From positions 81,438,003 to 81,502,002 of the forward strand of contig NC_134398.1 of assembly GCF_050003625.1 (NCBI RefSeq): DNA of 64,000 nt, read 5' to 3'. The position numbers and the translations under genes were made by a program. Shown here piece by piece: positions 22,063-32,972 of this stretch; position 1 is the first letter of the stretch; each line of letters begins with the position of its first letter. Source of the stretch: Haematobia irritans (Eukaryota; Arthropoda; Insecta; Diptera; Muscidae). The notes beneath the pieces were generated by a model. The model had not been told where the DNA came from. It was given only the letters and a program-made list of their open reading frames with translations, and did not search any database.

Positions 22063-22675
22063 ATGTGGCACGAAGAAACGATCCCCACGAAGAAGTTTGT
22101 CGCCGTGGAAAATTATGTTTTTGGTACCGTTTTGAGCAAAACAAATTATACACAAAAGGAGAAGTGCGAAATTGGAAGGAAACTGCGAAATTTTGCAAAT
22201 AGGCTTATTCAAGAGTGGCTAGACACAAGTTTATATAAGCTGCAGTTTATATAAAGCTGGAAAGCGCAGTGCTCCCAAAGTTGTAGAAATTTTAAATGAC
22301 GATGAAATTTTTGTTAGTCTTACAAAACAAATTATACACAAAAGGAGAAGTGCGAAATTGGAAGGAAACTGCGAAATTTTGCAAATAGGCTTATTCAAGA
22401 GTGGCTAGACACAAGTTTATATAAGCTGCAGTTTATATAAAGCTGGAAAGCGCAGTGCTTCCAAAGTTGTAGAAATTTTAAATGACGATGAAATTTTTGT
22501 TAGTCTTACCCCTGGTTTTACATGTCTGTTCACAGAATTTTAATTCATGGAGTAGACACAATCAATAATTGTTCGCTTCCAATTGGTATGATGTCCGAAG
22601 AAGCGCTTGAAGCGAGAAAGATTGATTACCGGAATATCCGTGAAAATAATACGGGAAAAATACAATGGAAGATAT
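22063..22675 (+). pseudogene. Unidentified transposon-type coding remnant
   Basis: Frames on the plus strand read like old coding sequence: ENYVFGTVLSKTNYTQKEKC and KLRNFANRLIQEWLD (22063-22254). After a 186-bp tandem duplication, an open stretch starts at 22522 (SVHRILIHGVDTINNCSLPI then GMMSEEALEARKIDYRNIRE). The last block resembles a domain I recall from uncharacterised, repeat-associated insect proteins (VHKILIHG...LPIGQLSEEA). I cannot name the family. It is cut by the mariner at 22678. Confidence 0.45.
22137..22508. repeat. Near-perfect 186-bp tandem duplication
   Basis: Units 22137-22322 and 22323-22508 differ, as far as I can see, at one base (GCTCCCAAAG against GCTTCCAAAG). They lie in the coding remnant, so the duplication is much younger than the remnant. 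Confidence 0.9.
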
Positions 22676-23514
22676 ACGAGGGCGGTTCGGAAACTTCTTA
22701 GCCTATCAATGAAAGAGAATAGTTAGTTTTTTCAAAAATATTTTTATTTTTCAATATAATCTCCTGAAACTTCAATACACTTAGTTCAACGCTTTTCTAG
22801 CAATTGCATCTTCATTTGAGGTAAAGCGCTTGCCAGCAAGGATTTTTTTTAGATTTGGGAACAAGTAAAAGTCACTGGGAGCTAAATCAGGAGAATAAGG
22901 TGTGTGGTCAAGCAACTCGTACTTTAATTCGTTTGTTTTAGCCATTGTTAAAACACTCTTGTGCGCTGGTGCATTGTCGTGATGAAAAATTATTTTTTTG
23001 TGTTGTAAGCCAGGACGTTTTTCTCGAATTTGTACATTTAATTGATCCAAAAGGTTGCAATAGTACTCTGAATTTCTTGTTTTACCCTGTTGCAGATAGT
23101 AAATCAACAAAATACATTTGGAGTCCCAAAAAACCGTTGCCATAACCTTACCAGCCGATTGAATTGTTTTTGCCTTCTTTGGGGCACTTCCTCCAGCTTC
23201 AGTCCATTGTTTGGATTGTTCTTTTGTCTCTGGAGTATAGTGGTGGATCCATGTCTCATTAACAGTTATGAAACGAAGCTTAAAATCCATTTTATTTCGC
23301 TTAAAACGATCCAAACAAGCTTGAGAAATGCTCATTCTTAAGCGTTTTTGATCGTCTGTTAACAAATGCGACACCCATCTTGCAGAAAACTTTTTCATCT
23401 GTAGTTCTTCATGCAAAATTAAATGGACTCGATCATTTGAGATGCCCATGATATTAGCAATTTCACGCACTTTTATTCGTCGACCATTTAAAACCATATC
23501 ATGCACTTTGGCTA

Positions 23515-24286
23515 CACGGACGAAAAAGGCTGTTTTCCATATGTTTGGAACTCAAATTTTTTAACACAATATTTTTAAGTACAAGCATATAATGTTCATA
23601 AACTAGCATAACATGTTTGGGACATATATGTTAATATAAATATTTTTTTTCATTGCAATAGTAGATTCCCATACCAAAATCAAGATGTTTATAAAAGCGT
23701 TGTTCACTTGCACGTGCCTTTTGCATGTAAGAGATGAGGGAACTCTCTGTAATTTTACTTAATAATTCCTGGCTTGCCTCAAACCAACATTTTTTATTTA
23801 TCATAAAATTGTTATTATCAATGTTATGGTTAGACAGCTTTTGTCTGTAGTCTTTAAAACAAGCCAAATTTTTCCCAGCAAGTTTGTTTGCTAGGATATG
23901 GGGCAGTCTTTGTTTCTCTATATGTTAATATTAGAACATATTATGTTTGGGAAATAAAATGTTTCTAAATAAAATATGCTTAAATGCAAACATATATTAA
24001 TTTAGAAATAGCCTATAAACATATATGTGTTTAGAAAGAGAGAGACTTAGAGAGTATGCTGGAAGTAAAATAATGGATGTAACCAATTGGCGTCTTAAAA
24101 ATATATCCACACAAAGAAAATTTCATTAATTTTTTTTCTACCAATCTATGCCCTAAGGTAAAACATAAAATGTTTGAACAATACAAACAATATTTTGTTT
24201 GGACCAATCCTGAAAATATATATGCTTGAAGCAAAATGTGTTTGGGGTATATGTTATAGAAGCGATTTTTTTTTTTTTTGAGGGTG
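23515..24286 (+). mobile_element. TGTTTGG-array element, copy F, in second mariner
   Basis: CACGGACGAAAAAGGCTG at the left, ...TTTTTTGAGGGTG at the right, TA on both sides (23513-23514, 24287-24288). Joining the flanks restores mariner codons TEIVAKVH. The tRNA-like centre is absent: the left arm runs to about 24034, then unrelated sequence, then the right arm. It contains a retroposed fragment (23638-23918). Confidence 0.85.
23638..23918 (-). pseudogene. Probable retroposed mRNA fragment
   Basis: 281 bp bounded by the 13-bp direct repeat TATATGTTAATAT (23625-23637 and 23919-23931). The same site is uninterrupted in the other copies of the host element. On the minus strand the insert is open throughout (EKQRLPHILANKLAGKNLAC, KDYRQKLSNHN, then KARASEQRFYKHLDFG) and ends in an A-rich tail, GAAAAAAAATATTT. 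A 13-bp duplication plus an A tail points to LINE-driven retroposition of a 5'-truncated transcript. I do not recognise the parent gene. Confidence 0.6.
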
Positions 24287-24739
24287 TACAATTTCTGTTG
24301 TTGTTGCTGTTTTTGAACGTCCACTACGTGGTTCACCTGGTTCATCTGTACAACCACGTTTAAATTCAGCAACCCAATCTTTTACTGTTGCATATGAAGG
24401 AGCACTTTCACCTAACACATTCACCATATCAGTATGAATTTCTCGTCCCTATAAATCTTTTTTATGTAAATATTTAATGACAGCACGCATTTCTAATTTT
24501 TCCATTGTAAAAAAATTGCGTATGCGTCTTTTTTGATGTTGAATGTTTAATAAATCAAAAAACATAAAATAGTTAAATTTCAAAAAATAAAAAATTTTAA
24601 AAATGTTTAAAACTTAAATAAAAAAAATAATTTTTTTTCTCCAAAAAATTTCTGTTTTTTCTTTGGAATTGGGGAAACATTTTTTTAACATATATTGTTT
24701 GCTTTGTAAGTTATTAATAAAATGCCGCTAGATAACCCG

Positions 24740-24957
24740 AATTGGCCACTGTGAGTTTGAGCCGCTGTGAAAAAAGTCCTGGCATTTCCTACACTGTGGA
24801 ATCTGATCCTTTCGTACTGGTTCCCATTTAATAACTCGGTGTAATATGTCAGTTATTGTTTTTAAATCTTTTAATGTTCCTTCGGGTTGAATTTGCACTA
24901 TGAACATAGGAAGAGATTGTCCTTCTTTTCCGGATTTGTTAGTGGAGAATGGACTAA
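24740..24957 (-). pseudogene. LINE ORF1 (gag-like), zinc-knuckle approach
   Basis: Minus-strand frame: FSTNKSGKEGQSLPMFIVQI, then LKDLKTITDILHRVIKWEPV and IPQCRKCQDFFHS. The words I.QC.RCQ.F.H are the conserved lead-in to the CCHC knuckles of jockey-type ORF1. It is continuous with 25511-25800 if the MITE between them is removed. It may be the ORF1 belonging to the LINE at 12-18 kb. Confidence 0.65.
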
Positions 24958-25510
24958 CACAGAAAAAAATATCACCAAAATATTTCCAATTAAAATGTTA
25001 ATTGAAGTTGAAAATTTTTTCAATTAATAAATTAATTGATACAATTAACTTTTTAATCATGATAACAACATTAAGTTAATTAAGTCAATGATTGAAAATT
25101 TTAAAATTTTTAATTAAAAAATTAATTGATACAATTAACTTTTTAATCAAATTCTGAAGACTAATTCAGTTAAAAAAAGTGCTGATTTTTTTAAAATGTA
25201 TTTCAAACAATCATTTGTTAATCCAAATAAAAACTCTAAGCCAATTCAGAGAGTAATTAAAATATTTACCTTTTTTAATAAATAAATTAATTGAGTTTTG
25301 CAATCAACATCAATTAAATTTTTAATTGAATCAATTAAAAAATTAATTGAAATTTGCTGAAAAACTCAATTAATTTTTTAATCAAGAATTTTTTCTATGC
25401 CCAATTAAAACTATGATTGATACTATCATTTTCGTGATTTCGTGATTTCAATTAAAAAATTAATTGGATCAATTAATTTGGTGATTGAATCAGAAAAAAA
25501 TTTTTTTGTG
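24958..25510. mobile_element. 553-bp MITE built of AATTAATT palindromes
   Basis: The ends are CACAGAAAAAAATATCACC and ...GAAAAAAATTTTTTTGTG. The body is an irregular array of AATTAATTTTTTAATTG-like words in both orientations. The ends are of the CAC/GTG A-tract type. The flanking bases (AA, TG) do not form a clean duplication. Confidence 0.6.
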
Positions 25511-25800
25511 TGAACATTTATGACTTTTAGAGAATCTGTTTCGTGCTTGCGAAGTTCTTCAAGAATTGTTGTGGGATTGAATTTGTCTTCTATGCCTTTG
25601 AGTACAAAAGTTTTATTTTTTCCACATTTAGGGGTATATGTAAAAAATTTCGTATCAGTTTTTTGAGATGTGTCTTTATACGCACAAAGATTTCGATAGT
25701 TTTACGAAACAAAGATATTTTTTTTAATATTTTCATATTGTTTTATATAAAAATCATTTATTTTTAAACCATTTTTTAGAAAGTTAATTAGTTTGTTTGC
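25511..25800 (-). pseudogene. LINE ORF1 (gag-like), upstream part
   Basis: Minus-strand stretch TDTKFFTYTPKCGKNKTFVL then KGIEDKFNPTTILEELRKHE and TDSLKVINV. FVLKGI...I...L is the start of the conserved ORF1 domain in jockey-type LINEs. Further upstream the frame decays. Confidence 0.55.
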
Positions 25801-25939
25801 TTCCACGTTGAATATATTTATTGGTGGTATTTTATTTTTTTTCTGTTTTCTTTATTATGTTTGTTTTGATTTGGATTTACACTCTCCGCGTTTTGTTTAT
25901 CACTGTGGGATGTTGTAGGTGTCTCCAATGAATTGTCAT

Positions 25940-26580
25940 TTCACTATTCCCCTTCCCCAACCAGATATCGAAAAATCATGTATTAATTTAACCACCACGG
26001 AGAAGGTTAAATTTTGCTCTATTGTTTCAAAGGGACGTCAATTTCCCCGATAAAATATCGACAAACACCGAAGTGAAAATCTAGAAAGTTTCCTTCAAAT
26101 GTGGGGCAAGGAAAAGGTTCTCTCCCCGTCCATATTCCCAAAGAAAAGCTACACCATATTGATTTCATAACCTTCCCCCACGGTCTTTCTACATTTCAAG
26201 AAAACTTGAGAATTTTAGTTTTTTTTTCAGTTCCCCGACCCCCCCGCCCCGACCAAATATCGTATCTTGTGTAAATATCCCAGAAAATGTCAAGCAAAAT
26301 ATAAGCCCAAGTTTCAAAAAGCAGGGCATGGGGCGACATTCTTCCCGTCCAAATACCACAAAATCAGGTATCCAATATTAATTTCATAACCTCTCCCCAC
26401 GTCCTCTGTAAATTTCAAGTAAACTGAAAAAAATCAGAAAAATAACCTCACCCAGTTTTTCCGTAAAATTTTAGTCGGAGGAATTCAGTTTTGTTTTCAC
26501 TGTACTTTAAAAAAAATAGGGCAAAGGGGAAGTTCCCCTCCCCGACCAAATATCGAAAAGTAAAGCAGCCGTTCTTTTCA
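25940..26580 (-). mobile_element. Helitron-family fragment, inverted
   Basis: Minus strand matches the interior of the Helitron at 57584-59514: AGGGGAACTTCCCC-type blocks, GATATTTGGTCGGGGAGG, TTGAAATTTACAG and AAGTACAGTGAAAACAAAAC. Several units repeat in tandem. The ends are not present. Confidence 0.65.
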
Positions 26581-27491
26581 CAGACGAGGTGGGAACGATA
26601 TCGAAGTTCTGAGATTATGCTTCTTTTAAGATCTTCCTTTTCTAAAGACTGGCAGGCAATTAGAGGGGCAGATTTAGCGATTTTTGCTTCTAAATCCGCA
26701 TGCATATTACCAGAAATATTGGCATGCCCTGGCGAATACTAACATCAAATACAAACCAAATTCAAAAAAAGAAATGAAATTCAGATATATATTTTTTTGT
26801 TAAAAGTCCTCAAAATACAACAATGATGGCCAAAAACGGAAAAAATTTAAATTTTGACCTGTTTTACAAACATTTGAAAAAATGACGCTACTTTTTCAAT
26901 ACTAGCAAAATTTTATTTTTTGAATTGAATACTAACATCAAATACGAACCAAATTACAAAAACTAATAATAATAAAATTCAGAGATATATTTTTTTGTTA
27001 CAAATCCTCAAAGTACCACCAAGATGGCCAAAAATGAAAAATTCACCTGTATTACAAAATTTTGCAATTTTTTTCAAAATTAGCAAAATGTTATATTTTG
27101 AAGCGAAAATCCACAACAATTATAAAACAAAAAAGAAATGAAATTCAAACCTAATAAAATTGGCACAAAACGCAATACATGATAAAAACTCGTTCATCCA
27201 AAAATCCTTCGTGCTTATAAATGAGGGTTTTTATCGAAAATATACTCCAAAAGTAAACATGTTTTAAAAATATTTTATTATTTATTCAATAGTATACTAT
27301 AATAAACCCAAAAAAAGTGTGAGAAGAAAATTTAGAGATATAATTTTTTTGGCGTCCATTGTAAATTATCCCAAAAACTTAAAAAAAGTTTTAATTTGCT
27401 CAAATTTATACTTTTTTTGCTTTTACTTCAAAAACCACCACCAATACCTATACAAAATAAATTGGCTAAAATCGGACCATTCGTTTTTTTT
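26581..27491. other. AT-rich sequence with a loose tandem repeat
   Basis: AATACTAACATCAAATAC occurs near 26737 and 26928, about 190 bp apart, each followed by similar text (AAGATGGCCAAAAA). No gene is supported; the open frame at 27319 is low-complexity. Confidence 0.5.
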
Positions 27492-28097
27492 ACACCATCC
27501 ACGTAATTTAACACCATTTTCGACCAACAAAAGCTTAAAATTCAAATATTTTTTTTTTAAATAGTTCTAGTCAATTATAGAAAAATTTTATTCTTGCATT
27601 CGAAGCTCGATATCATAGACTATTAAAAACAGACATTAGAATAATAATCGGAGCACATATTTTTCTGTGTTTCTGTGTAAACCGTCATGTTGTACACCAT
27701 CCACGTAATTTAACACCATTTTCGACCAACAAAAGCTTAAAATTCAAATATTTTTTTTAAAATAGTTCTAGTCAATTATAGAAAAATTTTATTCTTGCAT
27801 TCGAAGCTCGATATCATAGACTATTAAAAACAGACATTAGAATAATAATCGGAGCACATATTTTTCTGTGTTTCTGTGTAAACCGTCATGTTGTACACCA
27901 TCCACGTAATTTAACACCATTTTCGACCAACAAAAGCTTAAAATTCAAATATTTTTTTTAAAATAGTTCTAGTCAATTATAGAAAAATTTTATTCTTGCA
28001 TTCGAAGCTCGATATCATAGACTATTAAAAACAGACATTAGAATAATAATCGGAGCACATATTTTTCTGTGTTTCTGTGTAAACCGTCATGTTGTAC
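27492..28097. repeat. Three tandem units of about 201-202 bp
   Basis: ACACCATCCACGTAATTTAA starts at 27492, 27694 and 27895. The units run to ACCGTCATGTTGTAC and are nearly identical, differing mainly in a T/A run. They abut the hAT MITE, whose target duplication lies in the last unit. Confidence 0.9.
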
Positions 28098-28098
28098 A

Positions 28099-29024
28099 CA
28101 GGGCTGTGGAGTCGAGCCTATTTTGCTCGACTCCGACTCCAGCATTTTTCATCAGCTCGACTCCGACTCCGGAGTCGACTCCGGGTAATATAACTAAATC
28201 CCATTTTAATACCACTAATTTGTAGTTCTATTGTGGGGGTACCGTAAGTGGATCGATATAAAGTATCGTATTTATTTATGTGTGCAAAAAAAGGTCTTAA
28301 TTTCACATTAGATGCCAATTGAACTCTATATTTCAAATTTAGGACAATGTTTAATAAATAAAATAATGATATAAATACCCATCATAATATGAGAAGATAC
28401 AAACAGTATATGTATTTGTGAACCAAAATTATTGATACTATCTCAAATCCATATGCATGAATTTGAATCTGAATCGATTTAGACAAAATTGTATATACTT
28501 CTACAAAATCTATGTACTTAAAATTTAAATCTAACGTTATGGGACGTAACACAATTTTAACAATAAATAAAAATGCAAGGAAAGTCTAAAGTCGGGCGGG
28601 CCGATTATAATATACTCTGCACAACTTTGTATTTAGATCTACATTTTGCTAAAATCTCAAATCAGACTTCTACAAAATCTCGGGCAATATTTGGGAAATA
28701 TTTATAATTGTTTAGACAATTTCGCAAAAATGCATTTATGATTCATTCATTGAAAAATTTGAAATTTTGACTCATTTCTACAAGTTTTCGACTTAGCAGT
28801 GAGTTCACTGATACTCAAATTTTGCAAAATTTTATATAGAAATAAAATTTTGACTAAATTTTCTATAGAAATAAAATTTTGGCAAAATTTTCTATAGAAA
28901 TCAAATTTTGACGAAATATATAGAAATAAAATTTTGAGTAAAATTTTTACGACTCCGACTCCAGCAAAATCTTCAGACTCCGACTCCAAGACTCCGACTC
29001 CAAGACTCCGGCTCCACAGCCCTG
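28099..29024. mobile_element. hAT-type MITE with GACTCC arrays (926 bp)
   Basis: The ends are CAGGGCTGTGGAGTCG and ...GGCTCCACAGCCCTG. An exact 8-bp duplication, GTTGTACA, flanks it (28091-28098, 29025-29032), as expected of hAT elements. Both arms are arrays of GACTCCGACTCC. The middle holds TTTTCTATAGAAATAAAATT repeats typical of muscid DNA. Confidence 0.9.
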
Positions 29025-29032
29025 GTTGTACA

Positions 29033-29542
29033 GACGTACTGTAAGTCTCGCTAATTATTCGGTATTATTTTTGTGAAAGGTTTTTTTTTTGGAATATCTT
29101 CCTAAATAAGTGCAATAGTAAAACAAAAACTATTTTGGAACAATTTATGTGCTTTAAAACATTGATTTAATTCATGTGACTATTAGTCTGGGAGACCCTC
29201 TCAATTCAAATACGAAATCAAAAAATGTGATAGTGGACAGAAAAAGAAAAAATAATGATATTATGGAGAACAATAACAAAATACTAAAGAGCAATTATTT
29301 TGCTTTGCTCGACAACGGCACCAATGATGGATTCGAATGTGATGAAGAAACAACAACACACATCCATATAATAATCCCTCTCACTCTTCGAGTGAAGAGG
29401 GATTATTTCAAATTGTAACGATAAAATTACGTCGTAACTTGTTAGAGTTATTTCTTTATTTTCTAGTACTTTCCTAAACATCTTTTGTGTTCTTGGATTT
29501 CCAATCGTTCATTGTAAAAGTAACGTCTTTTGTTTTACTTAT
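29033..29542. other. Unassigned, weak LINE ORF1-like frame
   Basis: An open frame at 29176-29418 (KILKSNYFALLDNGTNDGFE) has a faint resemblance to the N-terminal NRFALL motif of LINE ORF1 proteins. Nothing else is recognised. Confidence 0.3.
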
Positions 29543-29952
29543 TGTTATAATTGTAGTAATATGACCATAATCACTTATGCCTGCACGACATCTACCAGAT
29601 AGTAGAATGCACTAGATCATTAGCCAAGACATTGAGCATAAGCCTAAAAGTATGTGTGCCATATAACCTGTACAATAACGCCCGATAGAATGTTCTAGAT
29701 AGCCAAGACAATGAACATAAGCCGATAAATATGTGCGTACCAGATAGTAGTAGATTAATCTAGAAGGTTGTAGACCAATTAGCGAGAACATTCGAAATCG
29801 TCATATATCGGTATATAAACCCCTAGCGGAGAGAGCTGTCAAGTCAGTCGTAAGCTAAAGTTTATAAAGTACACATCGTAGAGCAAATAAGTGAAAAGAA
29901 CTGTGTTGTAATTATCGGGTTATTAAACACGCCTCAATATAAAAACGTAACA
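29543..29952 (+). mobile_element. Probable solo LTR
   Basis: It begins TGTTATAATTGTAG and ends AAAAACGTAACA (TGTTA...TAACA). It contains a TATA box (GGTATATAAACC, near 29811), a following CAGTCAGTCG-like start region, and GGTTATTAAACACGCC near the end. No internal retrotransposon sequence adjoins it. No clean target duplication is seen, which limits confidence. Confidence 0.5.
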
Positions 29953-29976
29953 ATACGATAATTTATATCGATCCAT

Positions 29977-30616
29977 TTAAGGGCATCTTATACGGTCGGA
30001 TAAACCCTGGGACACAACACGTTGCGGCGACAAATCCGATTGTATAAGGTCGTGTTCGGCTGTCGCGGGGACGTGTTGGCATAAAATCAAAACAACTTTG
30101 ATTTTTTCTGGTTGGGTGGTACAAATCATTGAGTGTAAGGGGATGTTCGACAAACATTATCAAAGACAAATTTATTTTTACATTAAAAACAGGCATTTCT
30201 GCAATGAAATTAATGATGGATCGCCAATTCTGGTTGAAAATTAAAGAAATATATAAATCTAAACCAGTATTGTGGCAAAAACGTGGAAAATATCCACTTC
30301 CAATCAATGGGAAACCAGGCGACAAGTATTTTAAATTCATCAAGTAATTTGTAATATATTAAATGTGGATTACTTCAGGAATCATTGTTTTGACACATAT
30401 ACCAGGATTTTTTTATTATTTTCTTCCATTTTTTCAGTAAAAAATGGTTTCACCCATAAATCTTCGTACAACTTCATTGTTTGTTTATGCTTCTTCTTAT
30501 TTTTTCATGTTGTCATCACATTTGTTCGTGCATTGTAAGGGCAAAACTTGAACGAACACACAACAAATAGACGAACCTCTGTCGGAGTGTTTATCCGACC
30601 GTCTAAGGTCCGCTTT
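29977..30616. mobile_element. 640-bp element with 28-bp imperfect inverted ends
   Basis: Left end ATCTTATACGGTCGGATAAA; right end inverted CCTTAGACGGTCGGATAAAC. T-rich triplets (TTA-like) at the edges would fit a PIF/Harbinger target, but this is weak. A frame at 30129-30347 includes FWLKIKEIYKSKPVLWQKRG, faintly like the MADF domain found in some Harbinger-associated proteins. Confidence 0.5.
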
Positions 30617-30862
30617 ACGGTACCCCCACAATAGAACTAAAAATTAGTGGTATTAAAATGAGATTTAGTTATATTACCCGGATTCGACTCCGGAGCCGAG
30701 GCTGATGAAAAATGCTGGAGCCAATTTTGCTCGACTCCACAGCCCTGGTGTGGACTATAGCGAAAACTACTCGGATTCGACTCCGGAGCCGAGGCTGATG
30801 AAAAATGCTGGAGCCAATTTTGCTCGACTCCACAGCCCTGGTGTGGACTATAGCGAAAACTA
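30617..30862. repeat. Fragment of the GACTCC hAT MITE with a 93-bp duplication
   Basis: The start matches the inverted arm of 28099-29024 (GGTACCCCCACAATAGAACT). It ends in two units, GATTCGACTCCGGAGCCGAG to GACTATAGCGAAAACTA, at 30681 and 30774. The open minus-strand frame is made of this repeat. Confidence 0.75.
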
Positions 30863-31544
30863 ATGTATTACTAAAAGTTGAATTTCGACTTAGAGGTATT
30901 TTAAGACCACAACAGACACTCATTTGGTCCCCATGAAGACCGATTTTACTTCTTTAGAAAATACAATAGATTTTGGAACTTTTATGCGATTTTTTGTAGT
31001 GTTGCTTTGCACCCATAATTTGTCCATCGGTCCATATTTCTATAGAGTTTAATCCTCATACACCACTTCTTGAGCACATTCGAATATAGTGGTTAAAATA
31101 TAGTAAAAAAAAATATAAAAAATGACCCAAGACCTAAAAGGCGAAATTTTCATTCGATTTTCTTCAACGCTTATTGGTGTGTCGTGGAAATACGCTGGGT
31201 TTTGGCGTGGAAGCCAAACATAGTACCCACCAGAGAACGGCACGAGTAACAGAATTTTTCAATCGCACTCGTCCAGTGACTCGTTTTATGTTGATCAAAG
31301 ACAATACACTTTAGAAGATGGGAAATTGGCTTGCATCATACCAAATGTTGCATTGACGACGCTAGGTCCATACAAGTTTGTAATTTTTTTTATTTGCATT
31401 TTTTTTAATGAAAAACTTAATTTTTTAAATTGAACAATGTTTGGTCCGACCATCGGACCAAATTTAAAATTCTTTTGGACCAATTTTGGTCCGATCGGAC
31501 CAAACTCTATTGTGTTTGATTTGCACAAAATCGTTCGTTCGTAA
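30863..31544. other. No gene seen; contains a 20-bp perfect palindrome
   Basis: At 31485-31504 the sequence is TTTGGTCCGATCGGACCAAA, a perfect palindrome. A second, spaced copy (GGTCCGACCATCGGACC) lies at 31443-31459. Otherwise unassigned. Confidence 0.6.
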
Positions 31545-31630
31545 AAACTGCTAAAACAGCAGTATTTTGTTTGCTGAAAAACGGCAGACAGCGTTTGCTA
31601 TTAACAGCAGTATTTTTTATGAGTGTGTTG
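31545..31630. repeat. CAGCAAACA repeat fragment
   Basis: AACTGCTAAAACAGCAG...GCTATTAACAGCAG...TTTTTTATGAGTG, followed by TG. Same family as 5325-5500 and 8645-8935, and it gives the true right end, ATGAGTG. Confidence 0.6.
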
Positions 31631-31804
31631 TCTTTTTCATCTAGAATTGATTAAGATTTAACAGGAATATATTTGTTTCCATTTATAATTTTGATTGTTT
31701 AAGAAAAAGTAATGCGAAAATAAAGTGATTTTCAAGTTTGTTTACAACACGCGAACACTACCTTAAATTAGAAGATTTGTCATCGCACGTGTTGTGAGCC
31801 CCGC

Positions 31805-32150
31805 CCCAATAAACACAAGCATTGGAGAAATGCTTATATTCAATACGCTTTTAAAAATTTTTCCAAAGAATTAGATTAGAATTCAATTTGAGAAATTGTT
31901 GAGAAAATCGCGTTCTCAACAAAAAACAGACATTACCCTCAACAGTACAGTTCAACAGGTTAGCAACAATTTCTCAACATATTACCAACAACTTTTCAAA
32001 TTAAATGTCATTTGAATGCTTCAAACCTATTGGAAAATTTGTTGAAAGCAAGCAATGTGCAAGGCCATTTAATTTAATGTTGAAGATGGGATTCACTATC
32101 AAATTGATATGGCGTTATCTATGAAAATGCTCATCCTTATATTTGCTGGG
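31805..32150. mobile_element. CCCAAT-family MITE, short divergent copy (346 bp)
   Basis: CCCAATAAACACAAGC at the left, ...TATTTGCTGGG at the right, with GC on both sides. It shares TGAGAAATTGTTGAGAAAAT and AACAGACATTACCCTCAACA with the 1.4-kb copies but lacks their middle. Confidence 0.65.
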
Positions 32151-32972
32151 GCATGTTAAAATAGTTAGTTGACTCCAATAAAATCAATCCAAATATCAAC
32201 CACTACTACTTGAGAAATGCTAGCTTTGAATTAATTTGTAGTTAACTGCAATGCATATTTAAAGGTAGTTTCAAACTATCAGGTGATTTCAATATTTTTT
32301 TCATTTGAGTAAAACCATTTAGCTACGCATAGGCGTAGCTAAATGGGGCTTTTAGGGTTTGTCATCTCCCCCCACCAAATATATATATTTACCAAAAATA
32401 TATATATTTATATTTTTCAAACCATGATCATAACATATACCATTGAATTAAATATTCTGGTTTCTTCCCATCTAAACTATTTTTTTCTCACTTTTTGAGG
32501 TACATATCTTCATAATGAACAAACATTGTAGCCTTTACCCCTTATGAGAATGTTGCTAGCTACGCCCATGTTTAATTGACAATTGTGACAAATAAAAATA
32601 AAAGTTCAAAATAAAATTATTTTATACCATAAATTTTGAAAAATCAGTTTGTGTACACAAATTTTAAACCAGCTAATCGCGTTTTAAAAATTATTAATAT
32701 ATGTTCCAAATATTCCTCAAATAAATTGTTTATTATTTACAGACCTTTTAAAACTTTTACGCACAATGATTGTAATAAACCTGTTATTTTCATTAGAGGT
32801 GCGTACCAGCTTACGAAATTAAACGCTACCGAAAATTTCGTTAGCATAAATAGCAATGCATTTCTTATGGGAATGAAATTTTTCGCTAGAGGTGCATACC
32901 GGCCTTATGCCAGAAATGTATCGAAATAACAATTATTTTTGTGAACAGTAACGCATTTCCTCATATTTCGAA
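32151..32972. other. No gene seen
   Basis: Two similar segments, TAGAGGTGCGTACC near 32796 and TAGAGGTGCATACC near 32887, recall the TAGAGGTG ends of the hAT MITE at 45020 and may be its debris. The frame across them is not supported. Confidence 0.4.

Larger units (their letters stand above)
22740..24505 (-). pseudogene. mariner transposase, second copy, inactivated
   Basis: Minus strand, ATG at 24505 (MEKLEMRAVIKYLHKKDL), one stop, then TVKDWVAEFKRG. The nested copy F splits it between TEIV and AKVHDM. The rest (23512-22781) has IANIMGISNDRVHLIL, FHHDNAPAH and YSPDLAPSDFY. The first catalytic residue is changed: VNETW in place of DETW. A deletion after DAIARKA joins it near CIEVSGDYIEK. It differs clearly from the Himar1-like copy at the left edge, so it is a separate invasion. 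Confidence 0.87.
22678..24680 (-). mobile_element. Second mariner (irritans-type), with copy F nested in it
   Basis: The plus-strand left end is CGAGGGCGGTTCGGAAACTT after TA at 22676-22677, inside the coding remnant at 22063-22675. The far inverted repeat is not found, so the right limit is approximate. It is interrupted at 23515-24286 by a TGTTTGG-array element. Confidence 0.82.

Noticed and set aside
26448..26742. Open frames on both strands around 26448-26742
   Set aside because: The sequence is inverted Helitron-family repeat; both frames are shadows.
18663..28097. CRISPR-like or satellite array from the regular tandem units
   Set aside because: The units are contiguous with no unique spacers, and the DNA is clearly nuclear insect DNA.
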